A DNA stretch of 64,000 nt from Rossellomorea aquimaris (lineage in GTDB: Bacteria; Bacillota; Bacilli; Bacillales; Fictibacillaceae). Of this stretch, positions 43,323 to 52,099 are shown piece after piece. The first letter of the stretch is position 1; each line of letters starts with the position of its first letter. The notes beneath the pieces were generated by a model. That model searched no databases, was not told the origin of the DNA, and was given only the letters and a program-made list of their open reading frames with translations. A program made the position numbers and the translations under genes. The stretch covers positions 62,001-126,000 of the forward strand of contig JAIVLN010000003.1 of the NCBI GenBank assembly GCA_020524245.1. Direction: 5' to 3'.

Positions 43323-43351
43323 AGTTTATACCAACCCTTTCCAAATGGCAA
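43323..43351 (-). promoter_or_regulatory. bmr operon promoter
   Basis: Minus strand TTGCCA (43351-43346), 17-nt spacer, TAAACT (43328-43323). Transcription would start near 43315 and give a leader of about 520 nt. Confidence 0.75.
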
Positions 43352-43410
43352 TAGACTTTCGCACATTTCTTAATTTTTTAATTCTTTCGTCAGGGGAAAG
43401 CATTTCCGTT

Positions 43411-43530
43411 GTGTTATAGCTCAGATTTCGAAATTATAGCCCGAAATTAAAAATTATAGCTCAAAATCTAGGATTATAGCCGAAAATCCGAATTTATAGC
43501 CCAAAATCCAGATTTATAGCCTAAACCCCT
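43411..43530 (+). repeat. Array 5: six 20-nt units, inverted TATAAT family
   Basis: TTATAGC recurs at 43414, 43434, 43454, 43474, 43494 and 43514, exactly every 20 nt, followed by (T/C)C-(A/G)AAAT-type variable sequence. On the minus strand it reads GGGCTATAA, so it is the same family as array 1 in opposite orientation. It lies between the terminator of the DUF2087 gene and the bmr promoter. Confidence 0.93.
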
Positions 43531-43534
43531 TTTT

Positions 43535-43566
43535 TCAAAATGAAGAGGCTGACATGATCAGCCTCC
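43535..43566 (-). terminator. Terminator of the DUF2087 regulator gene
   Basis: Stem GAGGCTGA/TCAGCCTC with a 5-nt loop; the minus-strand tail TTCATTTTG is weak. Confidence 0.65.
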
Positions 43567-43568
43567 AC

Positions 43569-44330
43569 TTATTTCTTCACCCAGTATTCACTGCAGTCTT
43601 TGCTGCGATCCAAGAAGCCGTATTCAATTAAATACCTTCTTACCGTAACAAAATCATCGATGATCGGTTTAAGCACTTCATTGACTTCCATTTCGCTGTA
43701 TTTCCTCTCCGGCTCAAATCGTCGGATAATCTGCTGAAGGACAATGATTTTTCGTTTCTCTTTACTTGGAAACTGGGTCAGCGGTCCATCCACACCCTTT
43801 TTAAAATACGTATTCAACACCTTTTCCCGTTCTTTCGTCGTAATGGCATATCGTTCATCCACTTGAGTAGCCCCCTTATGAATTTGGACGAGATCATCCT
43901 TTTGATCGGTATTTGTCTGCTTCAACAACTCCATGACTGCTAAAAACACTTTCGCCTGCTTTTCTTTTTCCTTTAACTTAAACCGGTGTGTCCGAATCGT
44001 GGAAGTACTGCCAAGATCAAGCTGCTTGGCAATCTCTTTGTCGGTCTGTCCTTCCTTGAAGCAGGATAGGATTGTACGTTGGACATCAGTCAGCCCCGTA
44101 TATTTCTTATTCATGCTTAATAAGTAGTCGAGCATCGTGCCATGTTCATCCGTAATATGTTGCTTTACAGCCCTCTCTGCTTCCATCAATAGGTCGTCTG
44201 TCCATTTATAGATGAAGCCTTTTTTAAAGCTTTTGCCGCAGACCAGGCATGAGTATTGCTCTCCATTAAATGTGTAGCCTTTTTTCAATTCGTCCGTATT
44301 CGCGTCCCAAAATCGATCTTGATGTTCCAA
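43569..44330 (-). CDS. DUF2087-containing LuxR-type regulator
   Basis: About 253 residues. An N-terminal zinc-finger-like region (CLVCGKSFKKGF, later HITDEH), a LuxR-like HTH in the middle (LTDVQRTILSCFKEGQTDKEIAKQL) and a C-terminal DUF2087 domain (FPSKEKRKIIVLQQIIRRFEPERKYSEMEVN, DFVTVRRYLIEYGFLDR). Such proteins are predicted transcription factors. The start is uncertain: a TTG at 44330 has GGAGGG with 7-nt spacing, while the in-frame ATG codons at 44348 and 44345 have only AGAG. Targets unknown. Confidence 0.82.
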   Translation of the reverse strand: MEHQDRFWDANTDELKKGYTFNGEQYSCLVCGKSFKKGFIYKWTDDLLMEAERAVKQHITDEHGTMLDYLLSMNKKYTGLTDVQRTILSCFKEGQTDKEIAKQLDLGSTSTIRTHRFKLKEKEKQAKVFLAVMELLKQTNTDQKDDLVQIHKGATQVDERYAITTKEREKVLNTYFKKGVDGPLTQFPSKEKRKIIVLQQIIRRFEPERKYSEMEVNEVLKPIIDDFVTVRRYLIEYGFLDRSKDCSEYWVKK

Positions 44331-44432
44331 TCGTAAACCCTCCATCATTTCGTTTGCTCTCTAACAAACACTTTACACTAACGTTTGTGTTTTTACAATC
44401 ATTTTCTGATTCCGTTTATAAAAGAACAAACA

Positions 44433-44466
44433 AAAAGGCTGACCGTTTGTAAAAAACGGTCAACCA
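44433..44466 (-). terminator. Probable spoVR terminator beyond array 6
   Basis: Minus-strand stem GTTGACCGTT/AACGGTCAGC followed by CTTTTTGTTTG. It is about 195 nt after the spoVR stop, with array 6 between, so array 6 would be in the spoVR 3' UTR. Confidence 0.75.
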
Positions 44467-44484
44467 TTGACATTTATCCGATTT

Positions 44485-44634
44485 CATCTGCTCACTTCTC
44501 GGATTATTCTGCTCACTTCTTGAATTATTCTACCAACTTCTCTATTTTTTCTGTCCAAATCCGAGATTATTCTGCCCAATTCTTAAATTTTTCTGCCCAA
44601 TTCTCAATTTATTCTGCCCAATCTACTAATCCTT
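44485..44634 (+). repeat. Array 6: seven 21-nt units, TTATTCTGCCCA family
   Basis: CTG(C/T)(T/C)CA(A/C) or the variant CTACCAA recurs at 44488, 44509, 44530, 44551, 44572, 44593 and 44614, exactly every 21 nt, usually preceded by ATTATT or TTTTTT. It lies directly after the spoVR stop and upstream (in transcript order) of a terminator. Confidence 0.93.
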
Positions 44635-44660
44635 CAATGAAGCAAAAGTACCGTCCCCAT

Positions 44661-46073
44661 TCACAAATTCCTCTTGTGCATGCCTTTGCCGTCGTATGTG
44701 AAGGCGACTGGTTTGTTTTCTACCATCGTTTCCATGTGAACAGCTCTTCCCCACAGGTGGTATATATAAGGAAGGACTTTCTCAAGATACTTCAAATCCA
44801 GCTCGATGTCTTCAAAATGGTGCACTAAATAAAGTTCTCCATTTTTCAGGTAATCCCCATCATTGACGGTGATATAAGGAAAGCCACCGTTCACCCGACT
44901 GCTAACCAGCTGATCCCGTACTTCCTCCCATTGCTTGGTCGTAATCCGATAATCCTTCCCTTGCTTTTGGAATAAGTAAAGGTCCTCTTTATCACAAAGA
45001 TCTTTCGTCAAATAATTACGGATGAAAGAAATATCCGATTCAATCTCCCTTACTTCAAAAATCTTGTCTCTTCCGCTTCCTTTCTTGACCCCTTGCTTCA
45101 ACAATTCTTCTGATGGATCATTATAACATTCTTCTATGTCTTCAAATATCTTCAATCCTAAGTAATAAGGATTCACTGAAGTTCTGGAAGGTTGCACAAC
45201 ACCCGCGTTCAACTTCGCAAATTCAATGACCTCGTCACTCGTCAGGTCCATTTCACGTAAAATGCGCGCATGCCAGTAAGACGCCCAACCTTCATTCATG
45301 ATTTTCGTCTCGAGCTGTGGCCAGAAGTACAGCATTTCTTCACGCATCATTGAAAGGATATCACGCTGCCAATCTTCCAGTTCACGACTGTATTCCTCAA
45401 TGAACAGAAGAATATCTTTTTCAGGTTGTGGTGGAACCTTCCGCCTTGTCGTCGGTTTAGCCTTTTCCCTCTTATCATCCGATTGGTCGATCTCCCATAG
45501 ATCATCATATGGCGTGGCTTTTCTCTCCAGCTCCTCTTCTCCATCGTCCCATTTATAGTTCAGCTTCGGTCTCATGATTGAAGGGTCAATATGTTCTTGG
45601 ATTGAAAGAATCGCATCCAGGAAGTGTTCGACTTCTTTCTTCCCATATAACTGTTCATATTGAGCGACACGTTCTGCCGTCGACGTCATGCTTTCGACCA
45701 TATCCCGCCTCGTATTCGAAAACCGGACATTGTTTTTGAAAAAGTCGCAGTGCGCAAGTACGTGTGCAATGATCAATTTGTTTTGGATCAATGTATTGCT
45801 GTCCAACAAAAAGGCATAACACGGGTCAGAATTGATGACTAATTCGTAAATCTTACTTAAACCAAGATCATATTGAAGCTTCATTTTATGAAATTGTTTA
45901 CCGAAACTCCAATGAGAAAAACGAGTCGGCATCCCGTACGCACCAAATGTATAAATGATATCAGCAGGACAAATTTCATATCTCATCTCATAGAAGTCAA
46001 GACCGAACCCCTCAGCAATTTCCGTTATTTCATGAATGGCGTTGATCAACTCTTTATGTTCATCGATGCTCAT
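44661..46073 (-). CDS. spoVR: Stage V sporulation protein R
   Basis: A 470-residue SpoVR-family protein, full length. Recognised blocks: [30 protein letters not shown]-type start, [11 protein letters not shown] and [13 protein letters not shown]. In B. subtilis it affects spore cortex and is made under SigE. It belongs to a conserved functional set with PrkA and YhbH, whose genes lie at the right end of this window. AAGGAGGGACCGG precedes the ATG; a SigE-like CATACATT is 45 nt upstream. Confidence 0.95.
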   Translation of the reverse strand: MSIDEHKELINAIHEITEIAEGFGLDFYEMRYEICPADIIYTFGAYGMPTRFSHWSFGKQFHKMKLQYDLGLSKIYELVINSDPCYAFLLDSNTLIQNKLIIAHVLAHCDFFKNNVRFSNTRRDMVESMTSTAERVAQYEQLYGKKEVEHFLDAILSIQEHIDPSIMRPKLNYKWDDGEEELERKATPYDDLWEIDQSDDKREKAKPTTRRKVPPQPEKDILLFIEEYSRELEDWQRDILSMMREEMLYFWPQLETKIMNEGWASYWHARILREMDLTSDEVIEFAKLNAGVVQPSRTSVNPYYLGLKIFEDIEECYNDPSEELLKQGVKKGSGRDKIFEVREIESDISFIRNYLTKDLCDKEDLYLFQKQGKDYRITTKQWEEVRDQLVSSRVNGGFPYITVNDGDYLKNGELYLVHHFEDIELDLKYLEKVLPYIYHLWGRAVHMETMVENKPVAFTYDGKGMHKRNL

Positions 46074-46117
46074 TCCGGTCCCTCCTTATTCAATCTTCAA
46101 AACCCCTTTATTACAAC

Positions 46118-46125
46118 AATGTATG
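46118..46125 (-). promoter_or_regulatory. Candidate SigE -10 element of spoVR
   Basis: CATACATT on the minus strand fits the SigE -10 pattern CATACA-T. The matching -35 is poor. Known SigE control of spoVR in B. subtilis adds support. Confidence 0.4.
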
Positions 46126-46331
46126 ATGGGAATCCCTTTTCATGAGTGGAAAGCCGAAAAGTGCGAGCGTCAATCCGGACACTTGTCTTTGCCTGTCCGT
46201 CGCCGTCCTTGATATAACGGAATTTTCCGATTACTTTGACAAATTAAAATTCTGTGATTTTCAGCAAGCGTATACATCCCTGTGCATAGATGACACTTCC
46301 TAAGAAAGGATTTGGGACATATAAAAGTCGA

Positions 46332-46345
46332 TGTAAACGCTTACT
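46332..46345 (+). promoter_or_regulatory. cre-like site upstream of the proline operon
   Basis: TGTAAACGCTTACT matches the CcpA consensus TGWAARCGYTTWCA at 13 of 14 positions. It is about 35 nt before a TATACT hexamer (46380-46385) that may be the -10 of the operon, though no good -35 is seen. Confidence 0.6.
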
Positions 46346-46455
46346 TGGGGTTTTTCGTCCTTATTCAACCTATTTGGTCTATACTGTTGAATTAATTTGC
46401 CTGAATGTTACGATTAAAAACGTTGTAAAAAGGACGGTATATAGGAGTGGTTACT

Positions 46456-47298
46456 TTGTTAAAACAACGCGTTGCCTTTCTAGGCGCAGGTAATATGGCT
46501 GAAGCGATGATTTCTGGAATAGTTGAATCAGGAAAATTAGCCCCTGAACAACTCGTCGTGACCAACCGTAGTAACCAAGAACGTTTAAATGAAATGAAAG
46601 TAATGTATGGAATTGAAGCAATAAAGAAAAGTGAATTGGACTTTAGCGAAATCGATGTGTTCATCCTGGCAATGAAACCGAAAGACATAGAGGCAGTTCT
46701 AGAAGACTTGAAAGATCGTCTTCGCCCAGAACAAGTACTCATTTCAGTACTAGCTGGTATCTCTACCTCTTATATGGAAGAAAACCTGAATGATGGTCAA
46801 CAAGTCATTCGTGTAATGCCGAACACATCCAGCATGCTTCGGGAATCGGCAACAGCGATTTCACCAGGTAAGCATGTTTCAATGGATCAAGTCGTCTTCA
46901 CGAAAGAACTTATGCAATGCATCGGAGAAGCTTACATCATTGAAGAAGAACAAATGGATATTTTCACAGGAATCGCAGGAAGTGGTCCAGCGTACTTCTA
47001 CAACTTGATGGAGCACATTGAGCAAGCTGGTGTTGAAGGCGGAATGGATCGTGAAATGGCTCGTAAAATTGGAGCACAAACCATTCTTGGCGCAGCAACC
47101 ATGATGCTTGAGCGAGAAGAAACACCAACACAACTTCGAAAGAACGTCACCTCCCCGAACGGAACGACCGCAGCAGGACTAGAAGCACTAGACGAACATG
47201 GTGGCGGTGAAGCGATTGCTGAAGCTGTAAAAGGAGCAGCATCTCGCTCCAAAGAACTACGTCAAGAACTCGAAAACGTATTCGCAGAACAGAAGTAA
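46456..47298 (+). CDS. proC: Pyrroline-5-carboxylate reductase (ProH/ProC)
   Basis: A 280-residue enzyme making proline from P5C with NAD(P)H. N-terminal Rossmann loop FLGAGNMAEAMI, AMKPKDIEAVL, and C-terminal active-site block SGPAYFYNLMEH and VTSPNGTTAAGLEAL. TTG 46456 is chosen (GGAG 8 nt upstream); the GTG at 46447 overlaps that site. It is the first gene of a three-gene proline operon, the proHJA order that in Halobacillus supplies proline as compatible solute. A cre-like site is upstream. Confidence 0.93.
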   Translation: MLKQRVAFLGAGNMAEAMISGIVESGKLAPEQLVVTNRSNQERLNEMKVMYGIEAIKKSELDFSEIDVFILAMKPKDIEAVLEDLKDRLRPEQVLISVLAGISTSYMEENLNDGQQVIRVMPNTSSMLRESATAISPGKHVSMDQVVFTKELMQCIGEAYIIEEEQMDIFTGIAGSGPAYFYNLMEHIEQAGVEGGMDREMARKIGAQTILGAATMMLEREETPTQLRKNVTSPNGTTAAGLEALDEHGGGEAIAEAVKGAASRSKELRQELENVFAEQK

Positions 47299-47377
47299 CT
47301 TAGAAATTGTTTTTCAAATTGAAATGTTATTTTTCCACCTGAAATTTTTAAAAAAACGCTAGATTATAGGAGTGAAT

Positions 47378-48511
47378 GTGACACCTGATATGGATAAAAA
47401 GCGAATTGTAATCAAAATAGGAAGCAGTTCATTAACAAGCTTACACGGAGAATTGAGTCGTAGAAAAATTGAAAAGCTGGTCGATGAAGTCGTCCGACTG
47501 AAAGACGATGGGCATGAAGTATTGCTCGTATCATCCGGAGCCGTTGCAGCGGGCTACCGAAAACTCGGGTTCATTTCCCGACCAGATACGTTGCCAGAAA
47601 AACAAGCGGCCGCGTCAATCGGCCAAGGACTTCTTATTGAAACGTACTCGGATCTCTTCATCTCACACGGATACGTCGGATCTCAAATCTTGATCACCCG
47701 TGATGATTTCTCAGATGAAAACCGGTACAACAATGCAAGAAGCACATTGACCGTACTATTAGAACGCGGAATCATCCCGATTGTGAACGAAAACGACACG
47801 ATCACGATGGATTTCTTGAAGTTCGGAGACAACGATACCCTATCTGCAAAAGTTGCAGGACTCGTTAACGCAGATCAGCTCATTATTTTATCCGATATTG
47901 ACGGATTGTACGACGATGACCCTCGAAAGAATGAAAATGCACAGCTTCTCAATCAGGTTCACGAAATAACTCCTGAAATCGAAGCGGTAGCCGGAGATCC
48001 TGGTAGCGCAGTTGGAACAGGCGGTATGAAATCAAAGATCGATGCATTCAAGATTTCACTCGCATCCGGCATTTCATCTTTCTTAGGGAAGGCAAGTACG
48101 CCGAATATCGTTTATGATGCTGTCAATCATGAAGCAACAGGAACGTACTTCGAACCGAAGAGTGAAAATGAAAACTTGAACCAGAAGAAGCAATGGATTG
48201 CATTCAATTCTGGCCCCGAAGGTGAAGTGACAATCAACGACACAATCGGTGAATCTATCCAAGAAAACAACAAGAGCCTATCACCACTAGATGTGCACAG
48301 TGTCCGCGGACGATTCGACAAAGGTGCAGTTATTCGCATCAAAAACATCAGCGGCGAAGACATCGGCCTTGGTGTGATGAATTATTCGGCTAACGAATTG
48401 AAACGCCTGATCAATCAAAAAGAAATCAAGCTGCAAGATTTCCAAACTGCGGCTGTCGAAAGTGAAGACCTCGTCTGTCACCTAGATGTAGCTGTACCGG
48501 TTGGCGGTTAA
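47378..48511 (+). CDS. proB: Glutamate 5-kinase (ProJ/ProB)
   Basis: A 377-residue enzyme catalysing the first step, ATP-dependent phosphorylation of glutamate. The amino-acid-kinase domain shows VIKIGSSSLT, VSSGAVAAGY, NENDTI and SDIDGLYDDDPR; the C-terminal third is a PUA domain (GRFDKGAVIRIKN). GTG 47378 has GGAG 5 nt upstream; a GTG at 47372 and an ATG at 47390 are alternatives. The osmotic forms are usually less feedback-inhibited, which cannot be judged here. Confidence 0.93.
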   Translation: MTPDMDKKRIVIKIGSSSLTSLHGELSRRKIEKLVDEVVRLKDDGHEVLLVSSGAVAAGYRKLGFISRPDTLPEKQAAASIGQGLLIETYSDLFISHGYVGSQILITRDDFSDENRYNNARSTLTVLLERGIIPIVNENDTITMDFLKFGDNDTLSAKVAGLVNADQLIILSDIDGLYDDDPRKNENAQLLNQVHEITPEIEAVAGDPGSAVGTGGMKSKIDAFKISLASGISSFLGKASTPNIVYDAVNHEATGTYFEPKSENENLNQKKQWIAFNSGPEGEVTINDTIGESIQENNKSLSPLDVHSVRGRFDKGAVIRIKNISGEDIGLGVMNYSANELKRLINQKEIKLQDFQTAAVESEDLVCHLDVAVPVGG

Positions 48512-48594
48512 CAAGATTTTTCTTTAAAAGGGTAAAGTCTCACTATGATAAATGCACGACACTCAATTATCAACCATATTACTGGAGGGATACA

Positions 48595-49857
48595 ATGACG
48601 TTAACAGTTGAAAAAACGAACGTCGAAGAACAAGCGATTAAAGCAAAGAAAGCTGCAAAAACGTTGTCCATGCTGACAACAGAAGAAAAGAATGAAGCAC
48701 TGCATACGGTAGCAGATATGCTTGAAAAAGATTACGAAACGATTTTACAAGCGAATGAAAAGGACCTTGAAAAAGGAAAGGAAAAAGGCTATGACGATGC
48801 ATTTATGGATCGTTTGGCTCTTTCCAAAGAACGAATCTATGATTTCGCAAAAGGTCTTCGCGAAGTAGCTGAGCTTGAAGATCCGACAGGAATCGTGAAA
48901 TCCGATTGGGATCTTGATAATGGATTGAACGTTCAGCAAGTGACTGTACCACTCGGTGTCATCGGGATGATTTATGAAGCTCGTCCGAACGTAACCGTTG
49001 ACGCAACAGGACTTGCATTGAAATCTGGTAACGCAATCGTTCTGAAAGGTGGATCTTCTGCCCTTATTTCAAACCAGACGATTGTTGAAGTCATGCACCG
49101 CGGTCTTGAGAAGACGAAGATCCCGAAAGAAGCGGTTCAATTCATTGCTAGTACAGATCGTTCCGCTACACAAGAATTGTTCACGATGAAGGAGCACATC
49201 GATGTGTTGATTCCACGTGGCGGTGGCTCATTGATTCAGGCGGTCGTTAACAATGCGACAGTACCCGTTCTTGAAACTGGTGTAGGAAACTGTCACATCT
49301 ATATTGACAAAGCGGCTGAAGTCGAGAAAGCCATCAATATTGTTGTAAACGCAAAAACGGATCGTCCAGCAGTTTGTAACGCTGTAGAGACGGTGATCAT
49401 TCATAAAGAATGGTTCGAAACGAATAAAGACCAATTGATTGCTGCTTTCAAAGAGCACGGAATAACACCTCATGGTGACGAATATGCAGTATCTGTCCTC
49501 CCTGGAGCTATTGAAGCGGGTGAGGAAGATTGGGCGAACGAATATCTTTCAAAGCATATCGCCGTCAAAACAGTCGATGATGTCTCTGAAGCTGTCGATC
49601 ATATTGAAACGTATGGTACGAAACACTCTGAAGCGATCATTACAGAAGACGACATCGCTGCAAAAACGTTTATGGGACTAGTTGATGCAGCTGCTGTTTA
49701 TCACAACGCTTCTACACGTTTCACGGATGGTGGAGCACTCGGTTTCGGTGCTGAAATCGGTATTTCCACTCAGAAGTTGCATGCGCGCGGACCAATGGGT
49801 CTACCAGCACTGACAACAGTGAAATATCAAATGACTGGAACAGGACAAATTCGATAA
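48595..49857 (+). CDS. proA: Glutamate-5-semialdehyde dehydrogenase ProA
   Basis: A 420-residue enzyme reducing glutamyl phosphate to the semialdehyde. The NADPH and active-site motifs are seen: GVIGMIYEARPNVTVDA, IPRGGGSLIQAV and the catalytic Cys in ETGVGNCHIYID. GGAGGGATACA precedes the ATG. It completes the glutamate-to-proline pathway in one operon and ends at a strong terminator. Confidence 0.95.
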   Translation: MTLTVEKTNVEEQAIKAKKAAKTLSMLTTEEKNEALHTVADMLEKDYETILQANEKDLEKGKEKGYDDAFMDRLALSKERIYDFAKGLREVAELEDPTGIVKSDWDLDNGLNVQQVTVPLGVIGMIYEARPNVTVDATGLALKSGNAIVLKGGSSALISNQTIVEVMHRGLEKTKIPKEAVQFIASTDRSATQELFTMKEHIDVLIPRGGGSLIQAVVNNATVPVLETGVGNCHIYIDKAAEVEKAINIVVNAKTDRPAVCNAVETVIIHKEWFETNKDQLIAAFKEHGITPHGDEYAVSVLPGAIEAGEEDWANEYLSKHIAVKTVDDVSEAVDHIETYGTKHSEAIITEDDIAAKTFMGLVDAAAVYHNASTRFTDGGALGFGAEIGISTQKLHARGPMGLPALTTVKYQMTGTGQIR

Positions 49858-49866
49858 GAATGCATA

Positions 49867-49899
49867 GAAGGATCAGCCGAATGTGGCTGATCCTTTTTG
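49867..49899 (+). terminator. Proline operon terminator
   Basis: Stem AGGATCAGCC/GGCTGATCCT then TTTTGTTATTT. Confidence 0.92.
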
Positions 49900-49909
49900 T
49901 TATTTCATT

Positions 49910-50383
49910 TTAGTTGAATAACTTATTGACCTTACTTTCGTTTCTTATATTTAATTCTATTAGTTCTTTTAGTTCATCTTCACTCGTATAATTTTGCAAC
50001 TCTTCTCCGTACCAGTCTTGAAGAGCCTCTTTTGTGATTTTATAATCCTGACTATTAAAATTAAATGAGATCCAATCTAAATTTTGAACTAATGCAAATA
50101 AAAAAGTTGAGTTATAAACTACAGTTTCCTTTTCTTTATCTTCTAATTTCATTTCTTCATAGCTTAGAATTATTCCATATGGTTCGTCTTTAGTTTTGAG
50201 TTCAAATTCCTTAATAAGTTCTCCGTTTGGCAATTGATTCACAATGTTCCCTACTGAACTATTATCTCCTACATATGTATCTTTAAATTCAAATATATCT
50301 TTATCAACTGCAGTTGAATTACATCCGTTTAAGAAATGAGATATCAGAGACAAGAACAAAATTATAAGAAGAATTCTCAACAC
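49910..50383 (-). CDS. DUF4825-type lipoprotein, AT-rich
   Basis: A 157-residue predicted lipoprotein with a signal helix ending in LNGC. The following KDTYVGDNSSVGNIVNQLP and EPYGIILSY segments fit DUF4825, a domain of unknown function in Bacillaceae. The start is GTG 50383 with AAGGGGGC 8 nt upstream. Codons are visibly richer in A/T than those of proA or the GNAT gene on each side, suggesting recent gain. Role unknown. Confidence 0.72.
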   Translation of the reverse strand: MLRILLIILFLSLISHFLNGCNSTAVDKDIFEFKDTYVGDNSSVGNIVNQLPNGELIKEFELKTKDEPYGIILSYEEMKLEDKEKETVVYNSTFLFALVQNLDWISFNFNSQDYKITKEALQDWYGEELQNYTSEDELKELIELNIRNESKVNKLFN

Positions 50384-50513
50384 CTATTGCCCCCTTAATG
50401 AACTGTTTTTCTTCTCCTATTATGAAGTATTAGGTTCTTTCAGTTACTTCTTGATTTGCTTTATTTCATCTCTTACTAATAAAAGCAAAACTACGAGTGG
50501 TTATTCCAGTCCT

Positions 50514-51008
50514 TCAATCTAAATTCAACTGATAGAAATGAATGTCGTGCCATCTTCCAAACTTGTACCCTGCTTCCCGGATGTATCCCGTTTTTACGAA
50601 TCCGTACTTCTCATGTAGTTTTACACTGGAAGGTTCATCGTTCGCTATGACAGCAATGATAGAATGATGACCTTGTTGCCGTGCCTCACGGATCAACTTC
50701 GTAAGCAGCATCGATCCGACACCATTCCCTCTTGCTTTCTTTTTAATATAGACAGAGTCTTCTACTGTACGGTCATAGGCCGGCTTTGGACGGAACTTCG
50801 TCAAGCAAGCATATCCAAGGATTTCACCATCATTTTCGGCGACAAAAATCGGATACTTCTCATTAAACTGTCGGTACCACTCTTCTCTTTCTTCCAATGT
50901 TTGTTCGTCTAAATCAAAGGTCACTGGAGAGGTACGAACAACCTCATTATAGATCATTAGCATTTCGCTTAAATCACTTATTTTTGCATTCCGTATTCGG
51001 ACTTTCAT
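50514..51008 (-). CDS. GNAT acetyltransferase (phosphinothricin-type)
   Basis: A 164-residue N-acetyltransferase. The start IRNAKISDLSEMLMIYNEVV, the acetyl-CoA loop KKARGNGVGSMLL and the C-terminal EKYGFVKTGYIREAGYKFGRWHDIHFYQ are typical of the PAT/YncA-like group. The substrate amine is unknown. ATG 51008 is favoured by AAGGA 8 nt upstream; ATG 51011 is adjacent. Divergent from the YitT-like gene. Confidence 0.88.
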   Translation of the reverse strand: MKVRIRNAKISDLSEMLMIYNEVVRTSPVTFDLDEQTLEEREEWYRQFNEKYPIFVAENDGEILGYACLTKFRPKPAYDRTVEDSVYIKKKARGNGVGSMLLTKLIREARQQGHHSIIAVIANDEPSSVKLHEKYGFVKTGYIREAGYKFGRWHDIHFYQLNLD

Positions 51009-51087
51009 CATGATTTCCTTTCTCATATCACAATAGACTTGTACATATGTTGTTATAAAGGTTGCGGTTCACAGGGAGAGGTTTTAT

Positions 51088-51666
51088 ATGAAAAAGTGGT
51101 TTGCAATACTGATCGGGAGTATTTTCATAGGTGTCGGGATAAACGGTCTGCTAGCCCCTCATCATCTCCTCGATGGCGGGATGATCGGTATCAGCTTGAT
51201 TGCGAATTATACATGGGGAGTCCAGCCGGGTCTTGTCATTATTCTGTTGAGTCTCCCGTTATACGGACTAGCCTGGTTCTATCACCGTTCCTATTTTTAT
51301 AACAGCGTGCATGGTATGCTGATCTCATCCTTTTTCATTGATGCGTTCTCCCCAATCCGGCATTGGTCACATCCCCCGTTATTCCTGTGTGCGTTGATTG
51401 GCGGTTTTCTAGTCGGTATAGGGATCGGTATCATGCTTCAACAAGAGACAAGTACGGGTGGCACCGATTTACTTGCTCAAATGATTTCGAAGCTGACCAA
51501 TTTGAATGTCGGGATCATCATCTTTCTCATCGATGGCCTCGTCATCATTTGTGGTGGCCTTCTACTAGGGGGCGAATCCTTTCTCTACTCGCTCATCACG
51601 ATTATTGCGGTCGGTATTACGACCACTTTCATCACATTGACAAAACGGTCTCACCCCGCACTTTAA
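51088..51666 (+). CDS. YitT-family membrane protein, short form
   Basis: A 192-residue protein with five to six hydrophobic helices. [23 protein letters not shown] and [24 protein letters not shown] are characteristic of the YitT (DUF161) family. The usual cytoplasmic C-terminal DUF2179 domain is absent, so this is the short type. AGGGAGAGG precedes the ATG. Its stop overlaps the convergent YnfA-like gene by 4 nt. Function unknown. Confidence 0.87.
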   Translation: MKKWFAILIGSIFIGVGINGLLAPHHLLDGGMIGISLIANYTWGVQPGLVIILLSLPLYGLAWFYHRSYFYNSVHGMLISSFFIDAFSPIRHWSHPPLFLCALIGGFLVGIGIGIMLQQETSTGGTDLLAQMISKLTNLNVGIIIFLIDGLVIICGGLLLGGESFLYSLITIIAVGITTTFITLTKRSHPAL

Positions 51667-52004
51667 GGCATTCTAGGTGCCCATAATATGATGGAGACTC
51701 CGATCAGACAGACGATTGCACCAATGATGTCATACTGATCTGGAGTCTTTTTATCGACCAACCAACCCCATAGAAGAGCTAAAACGATGAAAATCCCACC
51801 ATAGGCTGCATACACCCTTCCGAACGATGGGAAAGATTGAAAGGTCGGGACAATCCCATAAATCATGAGAATGATTGCTCCAATCCCTCCAAACCATATA
51901 GGTCCCCCTTCTCTCAACCATAACCAGAACAAATAGCCTCCTCCGATTTCAGCAAGACCGGCAAGTATGAATAATAGGATTGCTTGAAACATTGAGTGAT
52001 TCAC
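51663..52004 (-). CDS. YnfA/UPF0060 small multidrug-resistance-like membrane protein
   Basis: A 113-residue protein with four membrane helices, the small-multidrug-resistance size. The signature [23 protein letters not shown] and the [15 protein letters not shown] in the first helix identify the YnfA family. Some members are linked to dye and drug efflux; the role here is unknown. Convergent with the YitT-like gene. Confidence 0.92.
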   Translation of the reverse strand: MNHSMFQAILLFILAGLAEIGGGYLFWLWLREGGPIWFGGIGAIILMIYGIVPTFQSFPSFGRVYAAYGGIFIVLALLWGWLVDKKTPDQYDIIGAIVCLIGVSIILWAPRMP

Positions 52005-52099
52005 CTGCTTCCACGTTTAAGTTTATTCTTCTAGACATAGAATGGTAGTAGAGTTCGTTCGTCGACGGAAACAATCTTGTTCAGAGAAAGGAGACAAGG

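Noticed and set aside
46236-46264. TTGACA at 46236 as proline operon promoter
   Set aside because: No acceptable -10 hexamer at 16-18 nt; the TATACT at 46380 is nearer but lacks a good -35, so no promoter is claimed.
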